Virus record (IMG/VR): IMGVR_UViG_3300044613_002880
Coordinates: 1 to 37,464 of that record
Strand: one strand, 5' to 3'
Origin: a virus
DNA length: 37,464 nucleotides
Shown here: positions 21,455 through 28,095 of the stretch, piece by piece
Layout: the number at the start of each line of letters is the position of its first letter
How positions within the stretch are numbered: position 1 is the first letter of the stretch
The notes under the pieces: model-generated
Told to the model about the DNA's origin: nothing
Seen by the model: only the letters and a program-made list of their open reading frames with translations
Databases searched by the model: none
Translations under genes and position numbers: made by a program

Positions 21455-21943
21455 ATGCCCGAAATTCTCGACGACTGGACCGTCGCCCAGGCCTGGGAGC
21501 ACACATACGGCTCCCGTCCTCGCCCACAGTGGCAGGACATGGACGAGGCCAAACTCTGCGAACTCGACGCCGTAGTCGCCTCGTATTTCGACGACGAGAG
21601 TCTCGAAGGACGCAAGCGAGGCGCGGCGGCCATGATGTACTTGGAGCCGAGGCTCGTCCGCTCGCAACTGCCGCCTGGACCACGCAAGCGAGAGCGGCAG
21701 CACGTCTCAGAGATCGTGATCCGCTCCCTGACTCGCCACTGCAAGCGGCTCGGACTTCCTGGGCCGTGCTACAGCCACGCGATCCGCTGCCTTCGCAGTT
21801 GGTGGCTGGAACGGCTCGATGAAGATGACTGGCATCTCATCTGGGACTCGCTCGGCATCAGCGGCGACAACGTGACCGATCAGTCGATTTGGGATTTTTA
21901 CAAGTTCGCCGGAGCCCAAGTCCGGTACTCAAGTTGGAGTTAA
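21455..21943 (+). CDS. Hypothetical protein, paralogue of 22489
   Basis: 162 residues from ATG 21455. An ATG at 21428 in frame lies in the terminator loop. The later start was chosen because MPEILDDWTVAQAW aligns with the start of the paralogue at 22489 (MKISCLENWSVADAW). Both end in W-x-x-IWD/VWD-x-LG...DFYKFAG...Y. The start has no visible ribosome site, only the T-run of the terminator. All-helical and unknown. The pair flanks the ferritin-like gene. Confidence 0.75.
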   Translation: MPEILDDWTVAQAWEHTYGSRPRPQWQDMDEAKLCELDAVVASYFDDESLEGRKRGAAAMMYLEPRLVRSQLPPGPRKRERQHVSEIVIRSLTRHCKRLGLPGPCYSHAIRCLRSWWLERLDEDDWHLIWDSLGISGDNVTDQSIWDFYKFAGAQVRYSSWS

Positions 21944-21946
21944 ACC

Positions 21947-22414
21947 ATGCCCGCAGGCAACCCGCAGGTAATCGAGTCCCTTCAGTCCTCGCTTCGTCTC
22001 CACTGGTCGGCGATCGAGGCCTACCTCGCCCAGAGCGTTCACTTCGCGACCTGGGGCTACCCGAAACTCGCAGCCGTCTACGCAGAAGAGTCCGAGGACG
22101 AGAAGGCTCACGCCAAGCGTCTCATCGAACGCCTGGAGTTTTTCAACGTCGCCCCGGACATCGACCACGACCCCGTCGAGTGGCCTCGCCACGACTTCCC
22201 GGGCGTGCTCGACGCCAACTACGAGATGGAGTTGCAGGCCACGACCGTCGAGCGTAGCGGCTACACGATCGCCCTGGCGTCCGACGACCCGATCTCGGCG
22301 GAGTTGTTCCGCGTGAACCTCGTGTCGAGCGAGGCCTCGCTCATCGAGATCGAGGCGATCCAAGAGGTGATCGGGCAGATCGGGCTCGACAACTATTTGG
22401 CGAATCAGACGTGA
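21947..22414 (+). CDS. Bacterioferritin-like diiron protein with altered ligands
   Basis: 155 residues, start fixed by TTGGAG at 21934. Collinear with bacterioferritin along its whole length, for example AIEAYL...WGY-x-KLA, EESEDEKAHAKRLIERL and GLDNYLANQ. Relative to the family's iron centre: E18 is replaced by H19, E51 is kept as E52, H54 as H55, E94 as E95, E127 as E129, and H130 is replaced by L132. The haem-binding Met52 position is K53. So cage formation is plausible, but ferroxidase chemistry is changed or lost and haem is probably not bound. Residue matching is by eye. Confidence 0.84.
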   Translation: MPAGNPQVIESLQSSLRLHWSAIEAYLAQSVHFATWGYPKLAAVYAEESEDEKAHAKRLIERLEFFNVAPDIDHDPVEWPRHDFPGVLDANYEMELQATTVERSGYTIALASDDPISAELFRVNLVSSEASLIEIEAIQEVIGQIGLDNYLANQT

Positions 22415-22452
22415 GTCGCGGCAGCGACTAATTAAAAACGGGCACGTTGCCC
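22414..22452 (+). other. Two short hairpins between genes
   Basis: AGTCGC/GCGACT (22414-22419 with 22424-22429) and GGGCA/TGCCC (22440-22444 with 22448-22452) flank the A-rich AATTAAAAAC. The first, followed by AT-rich DNA, could weaken transcription. Neither has a proper U-tract. Confidence 0.35.
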
Positions 22453-22488
22453 AAGGGTTGGTTTAGTCACTTACTGGAGGGTTTAGTG

Positions 22489-22980
22489 ATGAAGATTTCT
22501 TGTCTTGAAAACTGGTCGGTCGCTGACGCGTGGAGAAGTTGCTACCGCGCAGAGCCAAAATTTCCTCTGAAGCCAAGGACGCAGAAGATCGGCGATTACA
22601 CGGACTGCGATCACGCAGTCGCCCGCTGCTTCGGAAGGATTACGAAAGACAGTCTTGCGAAAGCGGACGCGGCCATCCGGACAATTTACCCAAAGTTGGT
22701 TCTTTACCCTCTCCCGAGCGCGGCGGCGACTCCGGCTGAGAAGATCACCTACCTGAAAACCGTAGTCCCGAAGATCGTCGAGGAATACGCGAGAGAAGAC
22801 GCGATACCGAAAAGCGAATGGCGGAGGACGGTCGCTGCCTTGAAGCGTTGGGATATGAACGGAGTCGACTACTGGTTCCTCGTCTGGGACGCCTTGGGCG
22901 TGGGGCACAGGGACACAATGGAACTTGAGGACTTCTACAAGTTCGCGGGGCTGATGCTGCAATACACGGATTACGCATAA
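22489..22980 (+). CDS. Hypothetical protein, paralogue of 21455
   Basis: 163 residues from ATG 22489 with CTGGAGG at 22474-22480. Shares the ends but not the middle of the 21455 protein: ENWSVADAW-x-x-x-Y at the start and DYWFLVWDALGV...LEDFYKFAG at the end. Base composition is slightly lower in GC than the ferritin gene. Helical, with no catalytic motif. Because both copies border the ferritin-like gene they may act with it. That is inference from position only. Confidence 0.76.
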   Translation: MKISCLENWSVADAWRSCYRAEPKFPLKPRTQKIGDYTDCDHAVARCFGRITKDSLAKADAAIRTIYPKLVLYPLPSAAATPAEKITYLKTVVPKIVEEYAREDAIPKSEWRRTVAALKRWDMNGVDYWFLVWDALGVGHRDTMELEDFYKFAGLMLQYTDYA

Positions 22981-22999
22981 GGCTGAAGCGACAGTCTTA

Positions 23000-23009
23000 G
23001 TACGGATAC
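23000..23009 (+). promoter_or_regulatory. GTNYGGATAC motif, site m
   Basis: GTACGGATAC followed by ACGCACC, a full match to the consensus, 22 bases before ATG 23032 and 19 after the previous stop. Confidence 0.52.
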
Positions 23010-23031
23010 ACGCACCGGCAAGGAGGCCGCG

Positions 23032-23808
23032 ATGCCATTGGTGATTGCAGTTTGGCCCAACGACTCGATTAGCGTTATTCAGTGCCCTGCTGGCTTCAGC
23101 ATGGCTGAACTCTTCTGGGCTATCGACGAAGAGGGCGACCCTACGATTACGAAGTTGTACTTGATCAAGCGAGAGGACAGGTGGTCTCACGCGACTTTTG
23201 ATTTTGAACGCTGCGATGATCAGCCGGAATTTTCGTCTGGCGTCATTCGCGTCGCTATGGGAGGCGGAAAGGTGGACGTCAATTCAGGAAAAAGAAAGAG
23301 ACTTCACTGGCCCAAGAACATCGTCCGCGATGCGTACAGGTACATGGGATATAGGACCGATGCGCATGAGGCAAAAACCATGACGGGGTCGCAGATTTCT
23401 GAAATGCCAGCAGAACCAACAACCGTGTATGAAGTGAAAGAAATCAGGTCAATGGAGTCATTTTGTGGCGTTTACTTTGCATTTAATGAGGACGGCTCTT
23501 GCCATTACGTCGGAGAGGCCGAGGACGTCACGGGCAGAGTCCGACAAAGCAGAGAAGAAATTGGCTCAAGAAAGATTGGATTCATTCGCTGCGAGTTGCA
23601 CGAGAGAAAGCGAATTGAGGCATATTTCGTAGCCATGCTCGACCCTCCTGGAAATGGTATTTCTACGCACAGGATGCTCAAGTCGGCTGAAGAGAAAAAA
23701 GCAAAGAAAAAAGCCAGGATGCTTCAGCGGATTGAAGAGAAAAAAGCAAAAAGCACGGACGTCAATGTCGGTCAAAACCCTCTCCAAGAAACACAAGCCG
23801 TACTCTGA
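23032..23808 (+). CDS. GIY-YIG nuclease-like protein with unknown N-terminal domain
   Basis: 258 residues, ATG 23032 after AAGGAGG. Residues 140-210 form a GIY-YIG-type core: GVYFAFNEDGSCHYVGEA (GVY...YVG), R near EDVTGRVRQ, and ERKRIEAYFVAMLDPPGN with the catalytic Glu. The first 130 residues are unrecognised. The C-terminus is a Lys/Glu coiled coil (EEKKAKKKARMLQRIEE). GC is near 50 %, well below neighbours, suggesting transfer. It may be a homing-type endonuclease or a repair nuclease. The 3' end overlaps the next gene by 44 bases. Confidence 0.76.
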   Translation: MPLVIAVWPNDSISVIQCPAGFSMAELFWAIDEEGDPTITKLYLIKREDRWSHATFDFERCDDQPEFSSGVIRVAMGGGKVDVNSGKRKRLHWPKNIVRDAYRYMGYRTDAHEAKTMTGSQISEMPAEPTTVYEVKEIRSMESFCGVYFAFNEDGSCHYVGEAEDVTGRVRQSREEIGSRKIGFIRCELHERKRIEAYFVAMLDPPGNGISTHRMLKSAEEKKAKKKARMLQRIEEKKAKSTDVNVGQNPLQETQAVL

Positions 23809-24679
23809 CCTCCTCTCCGAGGACGAAGACCCGTTCTCGACGAACAAGGTCACGGGCTACTCACTGAACGTCCCGATCATCGGCACCTGCCAGCCTACGA
23901 TCGTCTGCGCAGACACCTGCTACTTCGCCGCAGGCCCCTCGACCTGGACTGCAAGTCTCAGGAAGCAGCACCGTCTGATGAACTCGATCAAAGCCGATCC
24001 CCGGGGCGTCGCGGAGCGAATCGTGAAGTCGGCGCGTCGGAAGAAGATGACGTTCATCCGCTGGAACGGTGGCGGAGACTTGTTCGAGGAGTCGGTCGCG
24101 TGTCTCGACGCTGTGGCCGTCGCGATGCCGGACATTCCCCAGTGGGTCGTGAGCCGCATTCCGAAGATCGCTGCCCAAGTCACGCCCAGGCCTAACGTCT
24201 ACTTGCACTTCAGTGTCGACCGCTCGTCGTGGGCTCGGCTCGAAGAGTTTCGCGGCCTCGCCCCGGCTGGCCTCCAGTGGTTCTGGTCGTATCAGTGCGA
24301 CAAGGACGAGCAGCCCGCGAGCGGCGACATCGCCCCGGTGATCTTCCGCGACGGCTATGACCCGAAGGGGTCGCCATTGTTTGGAAACGATTGCCCACTC
24401 AATTCAAACGAGGACATCACCAACGTCTGCGAGGGATGCAGACGCTGCTTCAACGGAGGGGCCGTTGAAAGGGCAAAGGAATGCCGTGGATTGTCTACGA
24501 GACGAGGAACATCGTCACAGGAGACTTGTACGTCGGAGTCTGCAAAACAACTCGACCTAACTTTCACCTCTACCTCGGCAGCGGATCGGTCCTGCGAAAC
24601 GCGGTCCGAAAGTACGGACGAGATTACTTCGAGCGGACGACGCTCATCGAAGTCGAGACGGCAGAGGAGGCCTACTTAA
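23765..24679 (+). CDS. Gp88-like protein, C-terminus probably disrupted
   Basis: 304 residues as read, from ATG 23765. Residues 20-235 resemble the phage 'gene product 88' family: GYSLN-x-P, T-C-x-P-T, CADTCYFA-x-G, KQ-x-R-L, WNGGGDLF, QWFWSYQCDKDEQ, NDCPLN and CEGCRRCFNG with clustered Cys. The last 65-70 residues are Ser/Thr/Arg-rich and are simply the next gene read in another frame. The native end therefore probably lay near 24460 and was replaced when the GIY-YIG gene entered. Function of the family is unknown; the Cys pattern suggests metal. Confidence 0.74.
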   Translation: MSVKTLSKKHKPYSDLLSEDEDPFSTNKVTGYSLNVPIIGTCQPTIVCADTCYFAAGPSTWTASLRKQHRLMNSIKADPRGVAERIVKSARRKKMTFIRWNGGGDLFEESVACLDAVAVAMPDIPQWVVSRIPKIAAQVTPRPNVYLHFSVDRSSWARLEEFRGLAPAGLQWFWSYQCDKDEQPASGDIAPVIFRDGYDPKGSPLFGNDCPLNSNEDITNVCEGCRRCFNGGAVERAKECRGLSTRRGTSSQETCTSESAKQLDLTFTSTSAADRSCETRSESTDEITSSGRRSSKSRRQRRPT

Positions 24680-25029
24680 TCGAGGCGTCCGTCGTCGACG
24701 AGGAGTGGGTTGCGAGACCAGACACCTACAACCTCAAGACCGGCGGCATGGGAGGCATGGGATTTAGTTTCCCCATGCCAGAGGCGGCGAAGGAAAAGAT
24801 CAGGCAGTACAGGCTCGGAAGAAAGCACACGGAGGAGACGAAGTCAAAAATCAGAGACTCCGTGAAAGGACGAGTGTGGACTGATGAAGATCGCAGAAGG
24901 TGCTCGGAGGCCGCAACCAGATCAAACACAGGCCGAGTTTTGAGCGAGGAGACGCGACGCCTCCTGTCCGAGCGACAGAAAGCGGCGTGGGCGAGGGGTA
25001 GGAAGTCACGCAAGGGAGATGCCACTTGA
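24481..25029 (+). CDS. GIY-YIG homing endonuclease with NUMOD3-like repeats
   Basis: 182 residues, ATG 24481 after AAAGGA. The nuclease domain reads IVYETRNIVTGDLYVGVCKT, YLGSGSVLRNAVRKYG, and AYLIEASVVD with the catalytic Glu. The C-terminal DNA-binding part has NUMOD3-like repeats (GRKHTEETKSKIRDSVKGR, TGRVLSEETRRLLSERQKAAW), as in T4 Seg enzymes. A free-standing homing endonuclease is the best reading. Its 5' 199 bases overlap the preceding Gp88-like frame and its end overlaps the VRR-NUC gene by 11 bases. Confidence 0.87.
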   Translation: MPWIVYETRNIVTGDLYVGVCKTTRPNFHLYLGSGSVLRNAVRKYGRDYFERTTLIEVETAEEAYLIEASVVDEEWVARPDTYNLKTGGMGGMGFSFPMPEAAKEKIRQYRLGRKHTEETKSKIRDSVKGRVWTDEDRRRCSEAATRSNTGRVLSEETRRLLSERQKAAWARGRKSRKGDAT

Positions 25030-25318
25030 ATCGACCATAACAAAATCGATCGTCGCGTCGGCCAAGTCTCGCGGGTGGTGGACTTTCAAGATCGCGGGCG
25101 GCCCGATGCAGACCTCGGGCATCCCCGACCTGCTCTGCGTGAAGAACGGGCAGGCAGTGTTCCTCGAAGTGAAGCAGCCCGGGAAGAAGCCGAGCGAATT
25201 GCAGAAACATCGGATGCACGAGATACGGACGATCGGCGGAGCCACGGCGGAGACCGTGACCAGCAAGCAAGAAGCGGAAAGGATTCTCGATGAGAGAGAT
25301 ACCACTCACACTCCCTGA
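25019..25318 (+). CDS. VRR-NUC domain nuclease
   Basis: 99 residues, ATG 25019 inside the end of the homing endonuclease gene. It is a minimal VRR-NUC domain: TSGIPDLLCV (D37), AVFLEVK (E50, K52) and S-x-LQ-x-x-R (Q62), i.e. the PD-(D/E)XK core typical of stand-alone phage VRR-NUC proteins. These are thought to cut branched DNA such as Holliday junctions before packaging or during recombination. The next gene starts within its last codons. Confidence 0.88.
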   Translation: MPLESTITKSIVASAKSRGWWTFKIAGGPMQTSGIPDLLCVKNGQAVFLEVKQPGKKPSELQKHRMHEIRTIGGATAETVTSKQEAERILDERDTTHTP

Positions 25319-25763
25319 GTTGTCCACGGCTCTGAACGCCGCCTGGATGCGGATCGTCGCGAGCGCGGCGGCGGGGCTCAATCACAGGTCGACGTACAGT
25401 CGGCCGATGGTGCGTCGCATCCACGAGGAGTTCATCGGGGCCTGCGGAGAACTCGCCGTCGCCAAGGCGGCTGGCGTCTTCTTCCTGCCCAGCGTAAACA
25501 CGTTCCATCGTGTCCCCGACTGCCTGGGCGATTGCGAAGTCCGGTCTACAGACCTCTCCGACGGCAGCCTGATCGTCCGCGACAACGACTCCGACGACCG
25601 GAAGTTCGTCCTGGCGATCGTCGCCGACGACACGGTCCGCCTCGTCGGCTGGCTCACGGGGGCCGAGGCCAAGAAGCAGGAGTGGCTCCGAGACCCGGAC
25701 GGCCGCCGCCCGGCGTGGTTCGTCCCTCAGTCTTCTCTCCGTCCGATCGAGGAGGTGCTTTGA
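25290..25763 (+). CDS. Hypothetical protein, possible restriction-endonuclease-like fold
   Basis: 157 residues from ATG 25290, overlapping the VRR-NUC gene by 29 bases. GACGELAVAKAAG, FHRVPDCLGDCEVRST, GSLIVRDNDSDDRKFVLAIV and GWLTGAEAK follow the E...D...E-x-R/K order of PD-(D/E)XK-like folds, with R in place of Lys in CEVRST. I recall a widespread phage family with this layout. Nuclease activity is uncertain because the catalytic Lys is not evident. Confidence 0.7.
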   Translation: MREIPLTLPELSTALNAAWMRIVASAAAGLNHRSTYSRPMVRRIHEEFIGACGELAVAKAAGVFFLPSVNTFHRVPDCLGDCEVRSTDLSDGSLIVRDNDSDDRKFVLAIVADDTVRLVGWLTGAEAKKQEWLRDPDGRRPAWFVPQSSLRPIEEVL

Positions 25764-25993
25764 TGGGCTGCATCACGTCTCGAAAAGAATGGCCGCCCCA
25801 GCCCAGGAAACGCCCCGTCGTCAGGACGGAGAAGCGTCTCGTCATGGAGGGCGGGAAGTGGGTCAGCAAACTCGTGCAGATCACCGACTACACGATCGAC
25901 TGGCCGTCGCTTAGGTGCTCGGGGTCGAGCCGGTCGGCAATGGAAGACACCTCCGGATACCAGGAAAATGCAATCCGAAACATGGAAGACTGA
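25763..25993 (+). CDS. Small hypothetical protein
   Basis: 76 residues, start in TGATG with the previous stop and GAGGAGG upstream. Basic, Pro-containing N-terminus (RKEWPPQPRKRPVVRTEKR), a strand-rich middle, and a disordered Ser-rich end that overlaps the next gene. A motif-like CTCCGGATAC lies in its 3' part (25951-25960). Confidence 0.62.
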   Translation: MGCITSRKEWPPQPRKRPVVRTEKRLVMEGGKWVSKLVQITDYTIDWPSLRCSGSSRSAMEDTSGYQENAIRNMED

Positions 25994-26234
25994 GATCGCC
26001 GAAATCAACCCCGAGGCCCTCCTGGCCGATGGGTTCGAGGACGCCGCGATCGGATACGTCGTCAATCAGCACCACGCCCAGGTCGTCGTCTACGACTACG
26101 AGAAGTGTGTCGGCGTGCTCGTGACTCGCGACGGCATGACTGACGAAGAGGCGAGAGAGTATCTCGGGTTCAACACACTTTCCGCGTATGTTGGAGAGAA
26201 CGGACCTATTTTTGTTGCGAGGTTTAATCAATGA
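25968..26234 (+). CDS. Small conserved phage protein
   Basis: 88 residues from ATG 25968 (CAGGAAA just upstream, rather close). NPEALLADGFEDAAIGYV, DYEKCVGVLV, DGMTDEEAREYLGFNT, and YVGENGPIFV follow a pattern I recall from many short phage hypotheticals, so the gene is secure. Function unknown. Overlaps the previous gene by 26 bases and the next by ATGA. Confidence 0.76.
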   Translation: MQSETWKTEIAEINPEALLADGFEDAAIGYVVNQHHAQVVVYDYEKCVGVLVTRDGMTDEEAREYLGFNTLSAYVGENGPIFVARFNQ

Positions 26235-26644
26235 GTTGGCTGTTCGGCGGCGTGATCGCTGCCATCGACAGGCTCACCGCAGAAACACGGCGACAGACGC
26301 AATGGATGCGTCGGCCAAGTGTGAGAGTTTGGCAGACACATAGGAGGGCAAATATGCTCATCTATTCGGTAACCGCTTCGGCTCCGTCCGCAGCGGATGT
26401 GGTTGAGAGGCGGTTGACGGTTGAAGTTTCCGGCCAGGACGCGGTGAGCACCACCCACCCGGGCGAGGAGACGAACCTTGGCGAGATCGCGGTCCCCCAG
26501 GACTCGACTGCTCGTCTTTCCCTGGTCGACGTTGACGACGCCGGGAACGTGAGTGAACCGGCCGTGTTCGAGTTCACGGCGGTCGACACGATCCCCCCGG
26601 CCGCCCCGGGGCAGTTCGGCGTCACGCTGGTTCGAGAAGAGTAA
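26231..26644 (+). CDS. Fibronectin-like hypothetical protein, two possible starts
   Basis: 137 residues from ATG 26231 (ATGA coupling), or 96 residues from ATG 26354, which has a much better AGGAGGG ribosome site at 26342-26348. The shorter form begins MLIYSVTASAP and consists of beta-sandwich-like sequence (RRLTVEVSGQ, LSLVDVDDAGNVSEPAVFEFTAVDTIPPAAPGQFG), as in fibronectin-type virion decorations. The upstream part MSWLFGGVIAAIDRL is amphipathic and basic. Both forms may be made, or the first 41 codons may be a separate short gene fused later. Confidence 0.66.
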   Translation: MSWLFGGVIAAIDRLTAETRRQTQWMRRPSVRVWQTHRRANMLIYSVTASAPSAADVVERRLTVEVSGQDAVSTTHPGEETNLGEIAVPQDSTARLSLVDVDDAGNVSEPAVFEFTAVDTIPPAAPGQFGVTLVREE

Positions 26645-26651
26645 TTCAGAC

Positions 26652-26683
26652 GCAGGCGGCGAGGACATCAACTCGCCGCCTGC
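26652..26683 (+). terminator. 12-bp perfect hairpin
   Basis: GCAGGCGGCGAG (26652-26663) pairs with CTCGCCGCCTGC (26672-26683) around an eight-base loop, eight bases after a stop codon. TTCCCTGTTT follows, a poor U-tract. Termination is plausible but may need a factor. Confidence 0.55.
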
Positions 26684-26705
26684 TTCCCTGTTTGGAGATT
26701 TCAAG

Positions 26706-26798
26706 ATGGTGAAGATTGAGAGAAAGGTTTCAGCCCCAAAGAAACCCGAGCCCGTGAAAGTGAAGATCGAGGAGAAAAAAACGGTGAAAATCCGTTGA
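26706..26798 (+). CDS. 30-residue Lys-rich peptide
   Basis: ATG 26706 with TGGAGATTTCAAG upstream. The product alternates Lys, Val, Glu and Pro (KVSAPKKPEPVKVKIEEKK), so it is highly basic and probably unstructured. It follows a hairpin and ends just before a motif copy. Gene status is supported by the ribosome site and lack of other reading, but remains uncertain. Confidence 0.45.
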   Translation: MVKIERKVSAPKKPEPVKVKIEEKKTVKIR

Positions 26799-26804
26799 CC
26801 GTTT

Positions 26805-26814
26805 GTATGGATAC
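26805..26814 (+). promoter_or_regulatory. GTNYGGATAC motif, site n
   Basis: GTATGGATAC followed by GGGTACT, 18 bases before ATG 26833. An upstream TTGACC (26795-26800) is too close to act as a normal -35. Confidence 0.45.
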
Positions 26815-26832
26815 GGGTACTGTACGGTCCGC

Positions 26833-27240
26833 ATGGATGCTGTAGTTTTCACCGTCGGACGCCTCTCGGACTCAGACGCCTCCGTCATCGCGTCGTCGAT
26901 GACTCGGCCGGGCTCCGAGTTTCAAGAAGAGGTCAAGTCTCGCGAAGGCAGCACCACGCCGATCGCGATCATTCGCGACGCCGGAGACCCGGTCGTCGCC
27001 TGGGCGGCGACTCACGACTGGCGAGGGATGCAGACGCTAGAGGGCTACACGAAGGAGCCGTTCCGCCGTCGTGGCCTCGCCCGTGCTGCCGCCTCGCTGC
27101 TCGCGGCCGCCGGACACATTGACTCACAAAGGACAACTGCGGTCTTTGCGCCTTACTGCGTGGAGATCGCTCGGAGCGTTGGCTGCCGTGACGTTCGCCT
27201 GTTCGAGCGTCGAGGCGGGGAGTGGTTGGAAAACTCGTAG
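26833..27240 (+). CDS. GNAT-like acetyltransferase
   Basis: 135 residues from ATG 26833. An ATG at 26803 would place the motif inside the gene, so the later start is preferred, although its ribosome site is weak. PFRRRGLARAAASLLAAAG is the acetyl-CoA loop and helix of GNAT enzymes, and the preceding strand-rich WAATHDWRGMQTLEGYTKE fits the core. The last motif (CVEIARSVGCRDVRLFER) is recognisable but diverged. Substrate unknown. It is the second GNAT in the window and not closely similar to the first. Confidence 0.76.
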   Translation: MDAVVFTVGRLSDSDASVIASSMTRPGSEFQEEVKSREGSTTPIAIIRDAGDPVVAWAATHDWRGMQTLEGYTKEPFRRRGLARAAASLLAAAGHIDSQRTTAVFAPYCVEIARSVGCRDVRLFERRGGEWLENS

Positions 27241-27257
27241 AAGAAGGGATTCTTCAC

Positions 27258-27650
27258 ATGATTGCGTACCTTTTGATGCTCGTGGCCCAGGTGGCCGTTT
27301 CGCCGGAGCCGTGCTCGGTCCTGACTCCAGGCGAGAACCAACTCGTCGAGAAGACGAACGAGGCTCGCATCACGAACGGACTCGCTCCGCTTGTGATCGA
27401 CTGCCGACTGATGGGCTCGGCTCGTCGCCACGCTCGTCGCTTGGCAAGGGAGATGGCTTTCTACCACTCGACCGGAGTGGCGGAGAACATCGCCACGGGC
27501 CAGCCGTTTGCGAGCGACGCTGTCGTCGTTTGGCTTCACTCACCAGGGCACCGAGCCAACATCCTGGGCAGGAACTACAGCCGAATCGGCGTGGCCGGGT
27601 TCGTAGCCCCCAACGGCAAGACCTACTGGGTGCAGCAGTTCGCACCGTGA
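27258..27650 (+). CDS. Secreted CAP (SCP/PR-1) domain protein
   Basis: 130 residues from ATG 27258 (AAGAAGGGA upstream). A short signal-like segment MIAYLLMLVAQVAVS is followed by a compact CAP domain: NEARITNGLAPLVI, SARRHARRLAREM, HSTGVAENIA, VVWLHSPGHRANILG and YWVQQFAP. The His and Glu of the CAP cavity (H-S-T-G-V-A-E-N) are present. CAP proteins are extracellular; bacterial roles are poorly known. In a phage it may act on the cell surface or as a virion component. Confidence 0.86.
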   Translation: MIAYLLMLVAQVAVSPEPCSVLTPGENQLVEKTNEARITNGLAPLVIDCRLMGSARRHARRLAREMAFYHSTGVAENIATGQPFASDAVVVWLHSPGHRANILGRNYSRIGVAGFVAPNGKTYWVQQFAP

Positions 27651-27668
27651 CCGTCCCCTCCGGTGGTT

Positions 27669-27707
27669 CGCCCTCGCCAGCGGCTGGGTAGGCCGTTGGC
27701 GGGGGCG
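27669..27707 (+). terminator. 15-bp hairpin after the CAP gene
   Basis: 27669-27683 (CGCCCTCGCCAGCGG) pairs with 27693-27707 (CCGTTGGCGGGGGCG) using two G-U pairs, loop of nine bases. No strong U-tract follows. Probably slows or ends transcription after the CAP gene. Confidence 0.5.
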
Positions 27708-27768
27708 GGCCATTCGGGATTTCTCAGAGAGGAAGAAATGATCGGTTGGCTTTTTAGGAGGATTTTCG

Positions 27769-28095
27769 GTGGACACGACAATTCGGCGGGACGAATTCGA
27801 GAAACTCTGGCTGAAGACAACGCCGTCGGAAATGGCGGCGAAGTACGGCATCTCACGGATGGCGATTTACTACCGAGCAAAATCGTTCGGGCTGCCGACG
27901 CGAGCGGAGATCGAGGAGAGCCTGGAGAGTCCAACCGCCGAAGAAATCCTGGAGCGAGCCGCCGAGGTGCGAAAAAGGTGGTCCCACGAGGAGGAGCAAA
28001 AACGCCTCGTCGGAAACCGGGGGACGGGAAGAAAGTGGACCGCTCCAGAGATCAGGGTCGGTGAAATAGAATCACCTTCGTTTTCGAGGATTTAA
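27769..28095 (+). CDS. HTH-containing protein, paralogue of 30759
   Basis: 108 residues from GTG 27769 (TAGGAGG upstream). EFEKLWLKTTPSEMAAKYGISRMAIYYRAKSFGLPTR is a homeodomain-like helix-turn-helix. A helical region with W-S-x-E-E...R-x-V-G follows. The protein at 30759 shares F-x-K-x-W-L-x-x-T-P, R-x-x-GLP-x-R and the W-S-x-E-E-x-x-R segment. Such HTH proteins can be transcription regulators or terminase-small-like DNA binders. No evidence decides here. Confidence 0.76.
   Translation: MDTTIRRDEFEKLWLKTTPSEMAAKYGISRMAIYYRAKSFGLPTRAEIEESLESPTAEEILERAAEVRKRWSHEEEQKRLVGNRGTGRKWTAPEIRVGEIESPSFSRI

Noticed and set aside
24461-24679. Ser/Arg-rich C-terminal tail of the Gp88-like protein as a functional domain.
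   Set aside because: It is the out-of-frame reading of the GIY-YIG gene and has no independent support.
27651-27737. Structured gap after the CAP gene as a possible tRNA.
   Set aside because: One long stem only; no cloverleaf, anticodon arm or T-loop sequence can be drawn.
27738-28064. ATG 27738 (MIGWLFRRIFGG...) with GAGGAAG upstream, a frame overlapping the HTH gene at 27769.
   Set aside because: Beyond the first residues it is Gly/Arg/Lys low-complexity in the alternative frame of a recognisable HTH gene. The similarity of its start to MNWLFG (10169) and MSWLFG (26231) is curious but too short to support a gene.
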